Notes: a model not told the origin generated them from the letters alone. DNA of 19,719 bases from Coprinopsis marcescibilis (GCA_004369085.1 ML210491.1:1803-21521), one strand, 5' to 3'. Counted from the stretch's first letter, positions 9,440 through 19,280 are shown. Numbers and translations: made by a program.

Positions 9440-10440
9440 CACAACATCCGGAATGGTCATCGTGTTTCGGTCAGAACCGATTTAGACGCTCACCCCGAAT
9501 GTTCTCAACTTGAGGCACGATCATGTCCAGCAAAATGCAGACCTGCCAGGGCTCCTTGAGCCATCCAATTTGATCATCTATTACCGCGACCACTAACAGA
9601 GCTGGTTCGACAGATATTTGGCTTCTTTACCGCGGGTTTTGGTGAGAACCAATTTAGACGCGCAGCAATTAGTCTCAAATAGAGGCCAAATCATGGCAGT
9701 CGTCCGGGCCAGCTATATACAAGTAATAATAAAGAGAGAGATAGTATGCATACAATTAGTCTCAAATAGAGGCCAAATCATGGCGGTCGTCCGGCCCAGC
9801 TATATACAAGTAATACTAAAGAGAGAGATAGGATGCATACAAAGGTTTTCTGGGCACCTGTTAAGGCATAATCACTTTTTTGCGGCACCACTGTTGTACA
9901 GAAGCTCTTGCCACCGGTAGTAGCTGCTAGTGTCGGGGACGGTGTCAAACCGGGTGGCTTCCAATATCATCCGAAATGAGCATCTGGTTCCACAATTGTT
10001 GTCAACTCGAGGCGCGATCGACTTGCGTACAAGTTTGAAATGCAAGCCCTTGAGCTATCCGATTTGATCACCTATTATTGTAACCATTAACAGAGCGGAT
10101 TGGACAGAGAATGTGCTTCTTCACCGCGGGTTTCGGTCAGAACCAGCTCATACAGTCACCCCGACTGTTCTTAAATAGAGACACAATCATAGCAGCCGTC
10201 TAGGCCATTTATTGAACATGCGATAAGAAAGAGATCACACAAACGAAAGTTTGCTGAGCACCGGTCAGCGCCTGTCTGGTGTATAATGCTCTCCATGGCA
10301 CCGGTAGTAGCCGCCAGTGATGAAGACGGCGTCGAGCTGGGTCGCTTCTCAAACCATCCTAAATGGGCATCTGGTTTCGGCCAGAACCCATTTAGGCGCT
10401 TACTCCGAATGTTCTCAGCTTGAGGTGCAATCAAAGTGCC
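9440..10440. repeat. Degenerate about 500-bp direct repeats containing fragments of the 180-aa gene
   Basis: Landmarks recur in order. CTTCTTYACCRCGGG occurs at 9121 (gene exon 1), 9622 and 10116. TGTTSTCAACTYGAGG-type words occur at about 9500, 9998 and 10410. TTTGATCAYC occurs at about 9572 and 10066, matching TTTGATCACC in the gene at 9068. GTTTGCTGAG occurs in the gene at 9177 and again at 10249, with a diverged form at 9845. Two nearly full units and a partial third can be followed. The gene-like part is diverged and has no open frame, so these are decayed copies of exon 1 with flanking sequence plus an inserted segment of about 80 bp or more. Confidence 0.7.
9666..9839. repeat. 87-bp tandem duplication (two copies)
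   Basis: Copy 1 is 9666-9752 and copy 2 is 9753-9839. Both begin CAATTAGTCTCAAATAGAGG and include CCAGCTATATACAAGTAAT. They differ at only a few bases, so the duplication is much younger than the surrounding 500-bp units. A single diverged counterpart lies at about 10164-10240. Confidence 0.88.
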
Positions 10441-10796
10441 ATTCCCTGTCATAGAGCGAGAGAAGCAGCGGAGCTTGTGTGATGTACGAGCCTTGAGGTG
10501 CGGTTGGTCAGTCGCCACGCCTCCATGTGTGCGCCAATGAGGTATTAGTGTCTTTTTGGATTGGTGGGGCTTGCTGCGAACGGTTCTTCATTAACGCAAT
10601 GTTACAACATCCGGTAAGATGCCCAACCTTCCCAAATATAATCTGGGTCGGACAGCTTGCCTTCCTAGAGTTAGGTGGTTGAATCTGCAGATTCGACAAG
10701 GATAAAATAACTAGGGTCAGGCAGACGTCAATGCCAGCTCGAACTCTTCGCCCCACTCCAAGCTTCTCTTTACATTGTTCCCAACATCAGACTACT

Positions 10797-11608
10797 ATGT
10801 CTCTCTACGTCGTCCCCAAGACTGAAACCAGCGTCCAGGTCATCCACATGGACGATCTCGTCAAGTCCCTCATCGACGCGGGGCACACTGTTGTCGCGAC
10901 TGGTGGTGGTACGCCTGCCACTCTCTTTCCTTCTGTAATAGCTATCCTCTCTAACGCACATCACCATAGCTTATCCCCGCATGCAGGTCAAGGAGGTCCC
11001 CGTCAATGTGGCTGCCGCTGCTTCTGTTCTCGCTGGTCTGTCTCGCTTCGTCGTTGGTCACGGACCAGGTAAGAGGCATTACTTATGGCATCTACGTTCA
11101 CCACTTGATTACCATCCCTATTTCAGGAGGGGCTACCCTTGCTGAAGAGGTCAACAGCCGTGTCGAGGCGGCCGCCGCCTCCGATGTCCCTCCGGCTGTC
11201 CCAGAAGAGGACGAGCAGGAGAAGAAGGTCACCAGTGTCTATAATCCCAACCGGGATGGCAGGGTTCCAGGCGCGGACAATTCCAAGGTCCCCGACTCAA
11301 TTGACCTGGATCTTTTGAAAGGCTACGTCTGCGCCTCGTGCCACATCTACAATCTGTTTGAAAGTGCCGATGAGACTTGGTACAGCGTTCAGAAGGGTCG
11401 CTCTATTGGTGTGTTCCAGAACTTGTAAGTGAAACCCTGCGACCTACAGTCAAATGTACTGATACCGTACATATGCAGCCAGGACGTCGTGAAGCCAATG
11501 ATTCATGGCGTCAAGGGCGCCTACTACCGCAAGTACGCCAGCGCAGAGAAGGCCAATGCCGCGTTTGACGAGGCTCTTGCCAAAGGTCAGGTTCAGCTCT
11601 TTACCTGA
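10797..11608 (+). CDS. Viroplasmin/RNase H1 N-terminal-like domain protein, 212 aa
   Basis: Four exons: 10797-10908, 10970-11068, 11127-11424 and 11479-11608. The introns are 61, 58 and 54 nt, all GT-AG, with correct phases. The C-terminal about 45 residues fit the viroplasmin-like (RNase H1 N-terminal, hybrid-binding) fold: WYSVQKGRSIGVFQN, then GVKGAYYRKYASAEKA and FDEAL. In RNase H1 this domain binds RNA/DNA hybrids; here there is no RNase H catalytic domain. Before it sits CASCHIY, reminiscent of a Cys-containing linker, and an acidic stretch (PEEDEQEKK). The first part includes VVATGG and an Ala-rich segment with no named domain. From memory, stand-alone proteins with this domain are common in basidiomycetes. 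An in-frame ATG exists at 10731, but 10797 is preferred because it gives the compact MSLYVVPK start. The RNA/DNA-binding role is inferred from the domain. Confidence 0.82.
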
Positions 11609-11901
11609 GCGAGCAGCCACTTTATGAATGTCCCTTCTTCGGTTTTGCCTTTCGTGTGATCTTCGTCTGTATTTCTGCCCATGATGTGTCCTCCGCGTGC
11701 ATGTACCTTTATATACTCCGATGTCCGTAAAGCACGCCTCGAATCTTTATCGCTTCCTTCTTCTGCCAGTCTCGCCCAGATGCACAGTAGCGTTCAATGC
11801 AACGAAAATACAGTCCCTGACCTGTTTTGGATGTCCAAGACGACGAAAGCTGTGGAAATCATTGAGCGAATTCACTACGATTCCGGTGTCTAAGTCTTCA
11901 A
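11609..11901. other. Convergent intergenic region
   Basis: The plus-strand viroplasmin-domain gene and the minus-strand gene ending at 11902 converge here. It should hold both 3' untranslated regions. Short open frames at 11681-11996 show no gene-like features. Confidence 0.4.
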
Positions 11902-12561
11902 CTACAAATTCTGGTATGCAAGTTTTTTGTTCTGGAATTGGTAATATAGCTCCCGGACACCAGTCAAAACAAAAATGTAGATCTCCTCTACATTAGAAAA
12001 ATGGGCTTTAATACCTCGGCGGACCTTTTCAACTTCTGCGAGGTTCTCTCCCACTCCTTCGAGCTCATAAACGAAGGTCCAATACTTGTCGGCGAGGTCG
12101 CGGAGATGGGAAACTTCAGAACTATAGTCTGAGACCAGAGCCTTGGCACCAGCGATATCATCCTTGGTTAGGCTTAGGTACGCTGAACACAGGTCATCGA
12201 GGCGTTTCTGTTCCGTTCCTCCACGCCATAACTGGTGCAACCGAGGTGTCAGTCTCTTCGCTAGTTTTACGCAGTACTGCATGCTGGTTACTTCCTCTTC
12301 TGGTGTCTTTTGACTTGGGAAGTGTTATACAATGGTTAAGAAAAGTGTAAGGGATAAACGTACCTGGGTAGCGGTGGGTCAGGTTCCACCTTTTCCTGTC
12401 GATGGCGGCGCTTCAGTATATCAACCCGGTTTCTTTCATGAAATGTGAGCCTTTGAAATAAGAAATGAACGGTGAACGTACTTCTCGTAGTAGCGCTTGC
12501 TCTTGGCTCGCCCTGCTATGCGTTTTTCCTCTGCTGTATGGTATTTTCTTGGGCGACCCAT
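11902..12561 (-). CDS. Small AT-hook-like basic/helical protein, 186 aa
   Basis: Three exons: 12561-12482, 12432-12364 and 12313-11902. The introns are 49 and 50 nt (GTACGT...AAAG and GTACGT...CAAG), and all joins keep the frame. The start MGRPRKYHTAEEKRIAGRAK carries a GRP-centred AT-hook-like core. It is followed by a long basic helix (KSKRYYEKNRVDILKRRHRQ) that crosses the first splice site, resembling a DNA-binding basic region without an evident leucine zipper. The remaining about 130 residues are helical, with Leu-rich stretches (CSAYLSLTKDDIAGAKALV, YELEGVGENLAEVEKVRRG). From memory, proteins with this MGRPRK(Y/H)HT opening are numerous in Agaricomycete genomes and mostly uncharacterised. 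It is divergent from the 12968 gene, with about 400 bp between. A role in DNA binding is inferred. Confidence 0.78.
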
Positions 12562-12967
12562 GGGGAGACGGAAGAGGTGATCACCCCCGCGTGATAAAGT
12601 GCTCAGTAGTTATGATTCATTGGTGCCAGTCTCACCTTTACTTTTTTTCCCTCTTTATCCCGAGTAACCTACCTCGATCGAACGGGATATTTTTTCCACG
12701 AATTATGGTGATATTATTGGAATTTATACATGTCGTTAGAAAACACAACAGCGCTTCAAATCTATGGGACCTCCAAGTCATTGCCTCTGGACCAAGCCTC
12801 ACCAAACCTCGGTCATTTCCCGAACGTTCCCCCGGAAGCTTCTTTGTGGGACACCACGAATAAGGAGTTGACAGGATGCACAACAGCTTGCCCTCTTCGA
12901 GTTACATCCTCAAACTGAGTAGTTCTCTCCTTGCTCTAACCAACAACCCAATCGCGGACCCTTTACC
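12562..12967. promoter_or_regulatory. Divergent intergenic/promoter region
   Basis: A 406-bp interval between two divergently transcribed small genes, so it should contain both promoters. A perfect palindrome GGTGATCACC lies at 12576-12585, in the leader of the minus-strand gene. No clear TATA box was assigned. Open frames here are short and overlap in several phases. Confidence 0.4.
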
Positions 12968-13691
12968 ATGCCCGAGTCGCCCACCCCAACGGTCCGAAGA
13001 GCTATTCCCAAACGCAAAGTGGTCGAAGCCGTGCTTCCACCACCTCTGGTGGATGTCACCCGTTATGAACGCCGGCTGATAATGAGCTTCCAGGGGACAA
13101 CTTTTGAGGAGGCATGGCTCACTTTCTCAGAAGACTGTGCATTCCTGGTGATGAAGGCAATCGAAGAGGGCGAGCAGATGGCGTTTCTGGCTCAGGTAGC
13201 CAAGGTGGTAAATGAGCGGTGGCCTGTTTCACAAGAGGGGTCAGAATTAGATGTTAAAGAGCGCACGAAACAAAGAATAGAGGTTAGTAGTATGGTATAT
13301 GAGTAACTTGCCTTTCTGATGCCACATTTTAGCGCCTCAAATTGCAAATTTTGTTCTCAGCCCAGGAGCGACAATACATCAAACCACCTCGTTTCCCCCA
13401 CTGGGCAATGATGGAGGAGCTGCGCGGACTAAAGTGGGAATTTCACATGGTGAGCCGGAGCCTATTTTCGATCACCCTTTCTCAACTACTATCAAGTTTC
13501 CGTTGAGAGCGAAGTTCCTCAGAGCGCGAGCCGATGCGCGGCTACGCAAAGTGGAAACAGATGGAGCTCCAAAGGCAATTCAAGATATGCTCGCTAGGGA
13601 GAAGGAACGTGTATACCAAATAGCATATGATCTGGACAGACGAGTGGCTGGTCTCCCTTACGTTCGGTATGGAGATGTACGAAAGCATTGA
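12968..13691 (+). CDS. Small helical protein, 208 aa, unknown function
   Basis: Three exons: 12968-13282, 13333-13449 and 13497-13691. The introns are 50 nt (GTTAGT...TTTTAG) and 47 nt (GTGAGC...ATCAAG), both in phase 0. The protein begins with a basic Pro-rich segment (VRRAIPKRKVVEAVLPPP), then helical charged sequence with aromatic residues (RLKLQILFSAQERQY, PRFPHWAMMEELRGLKWEFH) and an Arg/Lys-rich C-terminus (RAKFLRARADARLRKVE). I do not recognise a domain. An alternative end is possible: a 52-nt intron at 13644-13695 (GTGGCT...AATAG) would join in frame to an open stretch at 13696-13812 ending in TAG, giving 231 residues. That stretch has protein-like composition, but the donor is non-consensus. 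It converges with the KDZ gene. Confidence 0.6.
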
Positions 13692-13812
13692 ATAGGGCCA
13701 CCCCAAAACCGAGGCCCTTACCGGAACATTAGATGACTCGAGCGATTCCTATTTCGTCTTTGCAACCGAAGAACAACACCAAGCCTTGCTCACCAAACGC
13801 ACTGTAATTTAG

Positions 13813-13965
13813 AATTCATAGTACCGTCCATCCTCTCCTGCACTGACCTCATCCCTACTATTTTGATGTATCGTTACACCATGCGCTATTTGCGTGCTGC
13901 TTTCTTGTAATGTCGTGATATATGCATTAGTTGAAACTAACCTCGCTTTCCCACTCCCCAAGCAT
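13813..13965. other. Flank between the 208-aa gene and KDZ downstream repeats
   Basis: No gene is seen. The stretch is AT-richer than its neighbours and probably contains the 3' end of the plus-strand gene. Confidence 0.3.
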
Positions 13966-14183
13966 CGACTGTTCATTTCCGCCTTTATGATCAGGCATTG
14001 CCTGATCTGAGCCCTCATCTTATCGTCTTATCTTAATCCGACTGACTGTTTATTTCCGCCTTTATGATTCCGCCACATAACTTGAAAGTAAGCTGGTCAT
14101 CCAACTGTTCATTTCCGCCTTTATGATCAGTCCTCCGCAACATAACTTGATAGTAAGCTGGTCATCCGACTGTTTATTTCACA
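13966..14183. repeat. Imperfect tandem repeats with core GACTGTTYATTTCCGCC
   Basis: The core GACTGTT(C/T)ATTTCCGCCTTTATGAT occurs starting near 13967, 14044 and 14103, and partially at 14168. Between the later copies the phrase CATAACTTGAWAGTAAGCTG also repeats (about 14076 and 14140). Spacings are about 77, 59 and 65 bp, so copies differ by small insertions. The array lies just downstream of the KDZ coding region and could mark the element's subterminal zone. Confidence 0.7.
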
Positions 14184-14340
14184 CGGCAGCCTCTGAGAAA
14201 CCAAAAAAATAACTGCCAGACCCAAACCGTGCATAAAGTCGATTCCTGCTTAACTGGTGTTATTGATACCGGTCGACCTATCAAATCGGAGAAGGGATTG
14301 TGTCGGTCCCTTGATGGGCGAGGCGAATGTCCGGAATAAG
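14174..14340 (-). pseudogene. Decayed duplicate of the Ulp1 catalytic-cysteine exon
   Basis: The minus strand encodes IGRPVSITPVKQESTLCTVW, closely matching the last KDZ exon (ARPVAITPVQQDSTSCGVWV). Upstream DNA also aligns (GACATTCGCCTCGCC against AATTCGGCTCGGTAG, ACCGACACAATCCC against ACGGACACAACCTC) but needs a frameshift. The nucleophile Cys is kept. However, the following Gly is Thr, the expected oxyanion Gln six residues before Cys is Lys, and no exon with the His and Asp precedes it. It lies about 370 bp beyond the functional exon, so it looks like an old tandem duplication that has lost function. Confidence 0.7.
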
Positions 14341-14465
14341 ATCCAGAGTAAAAAACGTGATTGCCATCAGTGGTCACATTTCGACGCGCCTTTTGAGTGC
14401 CACGTCAGACTTTAGAGGAAGAGACAAGGAACTGAAATTGCGGAAAGCATTACATAGTAAGCTGC

Positions 14466-17400
14466 CTATGTACGTGGGCGAGGTGGAAGAAGGAGTACAT
14501 GTTGGTATAAAAGCGACCGGAACCGAACCAGGTCATTGGGCTGCAACACGCTCATATGACAGCCTTTGAAAACGGAAAAAATCACCACCAGCACCCAAAC
14601 CCCGCAAGAAGTTGAGTCCTGCTGCACCGGTGTTATTGCGACCGGTCGAGCAGTCCATCGGTTTGCAGAAAGTGAGAGGTTGTGTCCGTACTTGGTGGCC
14701 AGTCTACCGAGCCGAATTATGAGCAGCATGACGTCCTAGAAACGGTAAGGAATATAAGCTAGTGTTGCCTCTTGAGAGCTCAGTACCGTACCTTCACATC
14801 GTATGGATAGGACGACCGACTTGCCAGACTGTCGAACATGTAAAGATCCCCTGTCACGAGGTTAACATAAGCCAGAGACCAATGGGCCCGATTATGGTGA
14901 TGAATAGGGATGATCCATATTTTCCGTTTCCAGAACTCCAGATGTGACACTTCCCGCCAGAGGACATCGTCGGGGCGGCAACACTGCGCCATGGTGTATG
15001 CAAAGCTAGAAAACAACGAACATCTCGAACTTGTGTCGTGGGTCGAGGAACAAAGGTGCTGGAGATATGCCGCTCCACTGTTTATGCATTCATCATTGAG
15101 CTTTGAAGACGGATCACCTAGAATCGCGAGTTCCCGATAGTCAAAGTCGTGGCGTTTTGGACCACTTCCGTAATCAACGATGAAACTACGTCGCTCAATA
15201 TGGTTCCGGTGTGGAACCCGGTTCGGTGTTGCTGGTAGCTGCAGGTCAGTTAGAGCAGACGAATCGAGAGTCAAACGGTCCTGTCAAAAACATGGCGCCA
15301 GCCTTTGTGTCAGTCAAAATCATTTGGAAGCAACTGTGCGACTCACTGGCAGTTGCCACGTTATGGTTATGCAACCTTCTGGAACAAAGGTTTCCGAACC
15401 ATCACTTTCTACGCCATTTCCATCAGTTTCGTGTTCAGGCTGGATCGTGGCTACTGCTTGTTCAACCTGGTGGCTTTCCTCATCGTTCCTGGCTATGCCA
15501 CCCTCCTCGTCACTGTCATCCCCATCGTCATAATCGCTCTCGCAGTCAGAGCTTGGGTCTTCTTCGTCCTCCCAGTCATCGTCCTGGGCTTCAGAGGAAT
15601 CGGACACAACCTTCGGTTCAGTGAGGGTCTTCGGTTGTTGGGCCTGGCGATTGAGGACGAATGACTGAACCTGCGAAAGCAACAATTGATGCTGTGCTTC
15701 GAATGTCCCTTCGGCAGGCGCGGTCCGAGATGCCGCTTCGGTCACAATGCCCGCTTTATCTCCGAGTTCTTTGGCAATGGAGATGGCGTTGTCGTACCGG
15801 ATAGTGCTGGCGAATTGGTTGACCCATCGAGCTTTGAGGTGTAGAGTGTGCTCCCGGTAGGCATACAAAGGGACCCAGAGAAGCGCATCTGTGCCGGGAT
15901 GAGAAAATGGAGTATGCGAAGGAAGGTTCACAACGTACTTTCAGGTAGAGCGAGCGCAATTTCGATCGACGAAAGTTCTCGTCTATACCAACGAAGCATG
16001 TTGTCTGCTTCCCTCCCTAATCGTATCCTCTCCTCCTGGCACCGGTCGAGAAGCTGCATCGCACGAATCCCATCGCGTATGTTCTGATCGGTAAGCCAAC
16101 GTGGCAAAAGCTCCTCGGAGCGAGACAGACAGACGTCCTGCAGGAGCAATTCGCATCCTTTCAGCTCATGGAGTGATGTCGGGAGAGGATCTGGAAGAGG
16201 TATATTCCACTCCGGTTGGTGCAATTCAGCAAGTTCATTGCATAGTTTGTTAAACCGGTTGATGGCCGCAACAAGTGGAGGGGCCCTCTTTGAGATAGAT
16301 CTCCGAATCTTCTGATGAACCTTCGTGCCTTGATTGTGGCTGGTAAGCATACCGAATTCGCATACAGGAACCAAGACTTACCTAGAGGTCTATCTTTCTT
16401 GCCGCTTGCTTGATCCAAGCGGCTATGCTCCAAGAAATTCGCGATTGCACGTTTACGGACGTTCTGCTTGAGGTCGTGGGCCAGGAAAAGCTTCTGAACA
16501 AATACAACGTCGACTCCTTGGAATTCCGGACCAAGATCCTGAATGTTCAGGGCAAGGTAATAGGCTTCTAGGTTTTCGTTCATCGTTATTTTGCTCTGTC
16601 GCAACGTTGTCAAGAGTGTCTTCTGTTGCTTCGAGGAACCCCCTTCCTTCATGTTGTCCTCTATCTTCGCTATGCTCTTGTCGATACCATCCAAGTCGGA
16701 CTGTAGGTTCATAATGCTGTCAACCTGTTTTCTGACCCGTGTCGGAGCATCTGCAGAGATCTGAATTAGTGCGATGGAGGAGAAGTATAACACGAAGTCG
16801 AACGTTTGGAAATGGATAATTGGGCATCCTTTTGTTGTTCCCACTGTTCCCGAAGCTCTTCGATTGTTGCTCCGCATCGTTGGAGAACAGTCTTTGATTC
16901 CCGCTCCTTGCTTGTTAACGATGCATGAATACGTCGCCTCATGAATGCTCCCAATTTGTCTCGGGACTCTGACGAGATGAACACTGTCTGTCGATCCAGC
17001 ATCCAGAGACGCCTGTCCGCCTGTATATCAAAGTTGGTATGTAGGTCCTTTCCTTTCTGAGATGAGAAACATACCGCGGATACTCGTGTAATGCCGATGA
17101 GGCCCATAAGCAGTTTCCATAATCGCTCTAAACTTTCCCCGTCGAATAATCCCATCCCGTTCGTCATCCTGGGATTATAGACTAGTTGGCAGGCCCAGTG
17201 GTGAGCATACGCATGCATCGCACTGATTGAAAATGCCAATCGACTGTCGACACCCTCAGGAAATAGAGCATACTAATAGAACCGGAACCAAAAATTGTCA
17301 GTTTAACGATGGGCACAAGGACGATGAACGACGAACGTACCAATTGACGACTACGGTCCAGCACACAGCCGACATCATAAAGAACCGTCACGGTGGCATT

Positions 17401-19142
17401 CTTGGGCAGGTGCGAGAATAGGTGTGTTATCAAGGCAACCCCGTATTTCTGCTGTTCTCCTGGCGTGTCGATGTTGGTGAGAAAAAGCGGGATATCGTGG
17501 CGACAAACCATCCCCATCAAGCCTCCATCATCGTAATGAGACATGGAAGTTTTGACGGTTGAACCTGTTCCGGATTCATGGGACTTTTCACAGCTATCAA
17601 CCGCTATACTCGGTACTCTCCCATTGTACTCTCTGGGCTTTTTGTTCCTAGCAGCGTCAATGCGGTTCCCAACCTCGTCGACAAAACTCTTGGGAAGGAT
17701 AACCTGCGGAGAGTAAAAAGACGGACAGTTCCCAACGGATCGATAGTGCCGCTGGGTGAAGTTTCCATCGATGCACACTTGTATGTCACCCCCTCTGATA
17801 TCATGGATTGATACACGTTGTATGGGTAGGACACTGAAAAACTCACGCAGAGAATGGTGTTCCATGGGATTCACTCCCGAAACACGAGGGGCAACGCTGT
17901 TGGAGGGAGCGGGAGCATTCCTTGTCGGTTGGGGGACGTTCGGGTCCAAACACCTGTGGTTCAGGGTTTCCAGTCGTCTCGCCCGTAGTTTCAGCTGCCG
18001 GTTGCAATAGGTTTTGTGGTGCCGAGCTCTTCAAAACCGGTTCCTCACTACCCGTCCGTTCAGCTGCACACGCTGGATCAAAGTCCATCTCGGCATCTGA
18101 AGCTGAGGAGGTCTGCTGGTGTATGGATGGTATGAGATCGGCTCCCCTCTGAAGAGCGTCGGCAACGCTCTTCTCGATGACCGTCTTGAGGTACCAAAAC
18201 CACTGATGTGCATTCTGGAACCCTCGACGGTACGGGTCAAGTGTGCGTTGTTTCTATGGGAAGGTGTCAGGACATTACAACCGCATCACACAGACTGTGA
18301 ACTAACCTCCTGGTTCTCACTTGGAAACCCCCTCTCCACGTAGAAGCTATTGTAGGCGCGGGTAATGGCCGTGACCGCATCGCAGGACCGCTGGAATATG
18401 CAGGAGTAGAGGTCCAGTACATGGACTGACACTGCTCTCTTAGGCTTGTAGGGCGAACACGGCATCAGACCGTTCTTGATCAGGAGGTAAAACAGGTCAT
18501 CATTCCGACATTTGCATGTTAAAAGCTGAATGTGCTTGACGCCTGATTAGAGTCTGAGTTAGATCGCGATTGTTAGAGAAAGGGAAACTTACTATCCAGC
18601 AGTATACATTCGATGATATGCTCTTGGTACTGGCATGTATCCGGGGAGCAACAGTCCTTCAGCGTGTTGCCCAAGGGTGACAACTCTACCCCGTATGTCA
18701 AGGTGTAGTAGTAAAGTAACAGTTGCCATTTCCCATCCAGGACCGCTCGCCACTGTTGATACTTTCGTTCGGCTTCAACAGTTGGGCCCCTTCCCTCAGG
18801 ACGATTCCGCTTTCGTGGCAGACGGTCGTCCGGGGCGGCGTTCTGATGAGCAGAGGTAGATGGGGCTTCAGTATCCGCAGTTTGGTCCATGGCTTCGTCT
18901 TCCTTGACAGGTATAGTTGGGGGTAACGAAGCAGCAGGCGCGTCGCCCCTCTGTAGGTGCGCTAGTTTCTCTGCGAGATGCTTCCTCTTTATGTCCAGCG
19001 TAAAGGACGAAAACATCTGTTTGCTCTTTTTGGCGTCCCGCTTTTTTCGAGGACTGAGCTCCGGGATGATCTGATTCCGGGGGAGACTGCGAGGCGGAGT
19101 TGAGCGTTTTGTAGCATTTTGGTTGGGTTTCCGGCGGGCCAT
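14466..19142 (-). CDS. KDZ transposase with C-terminal Ulp1-type cysteine peptidase, 1373 aa
   Basis: Eleven exons: 19142-18593, 18542-18307, 18253-17847, 17794-17341, 17272-17075, 17020-16804, 16750-16382, 16328-15939, 15888-15347, 15280-14792, 14735-14466. The introns are 50-68 nt, all GT-AG, and the phases agree to the final stop. A basic Ser-rich N-terminus leads to a CxC-like cysteine cluster (about 155-220: DCCSPDTC, LLTCKCRN), then CPSC (383-386). The KDZ core has GGDIQVCIDGNF (D407), VLYDVGC (D538), MHAYAHHWACQLVYNP and GLFDGESLERLW (E595/E598), giving candidate D-D-E residues. Helical sequence and DRCQEERIRLGREADNMLRW follow, then an acidic linker (about 1036-1072). The Ulp1/C48 domain has H1254 (HWSLAYV), D1271 (MFDSLA), Q1322 and C1328 (STSCGVW). 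Role: DNA transposition; the peptidase probably cleaves a SUMO-like or related substrate. Start 19142 (MARRKP) is preferred over an in-frame ATG at 19232. Confidence 0.9.
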
Positions 19143-19212
19143 TACGAGTAGAGGACGATAACTAGACACGCGATCTTCGCGCTTCAACACGTATCGGCTC
19201 GGGACATGAAGG

Positions 19213-19257
19213 CACGTGACCTGGCGCATCATCGGTGAGTCGCATCAGATATAAATT
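19213..19257 (-). promoter_or_regulatory. Candidate KDZ core promoter (TATA) and CACGTG motif
   Basis: The minus strand reads AATTTATAT at 19257-19249, about 107 nt upstream of the preferred ATG at 19142. A palindromic CACGTG (19213-19218) sits between it and the start. CACGTG is the classic E-box of bHLH factors; whether it acts here is unknown. If the start were at 19232, the TATA motif would be only about 20 nt away, which favours the 19142 start. Confidence 0.4.
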
Positions 19258-19280
19258 CCGGCGCTGATTAAGCACAGCCA

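Larger units (their letters stand above)
14174..19260 (-). mobile_element. KDZ-type DNA transposon (ends not determined)
   Basis: The region is defined by the KDZ transposase gene plus its apparent promoter and the duplicated downstream exon. The subterminal candidates are the tandem repeats at 13966-14183 and the hexanucleotide repeat at 19281-19340. I compared the flanks by eye and found no convincing terminal inverted repeat or target-site duplication. The true element may be longer, or its ends may have decayed. The coordinates given are only the supported core. Confidence 0.6.

Noticed and set aside
9595..9625. tRNA T-arm-like GGTTCGAC
   Set aside because: The flanking bases do not pair into a T-stem and no acceptor or anticodon arm can be built around it. 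The sequence belongs to the 500-bp repeat unit.
16329..16381. Shorter intron ending TTACCAG at 16338 in the KDZ gene
   Set aside because: It would shift into a frame that lacks the conserved DRCQEER and RL-E helix. Using the CAATCAAG acceptor keeps the KDZ pattern GTKVHQK onward.
19143..19232. Upstream start of the KDZ transposase at 19232
   Set aside because: It is in frame, but the candidate TATA motif would be only about 20 nt away. The start at 19142 (MARRKP) gives a normal leader and a more usual basic N-terminus.
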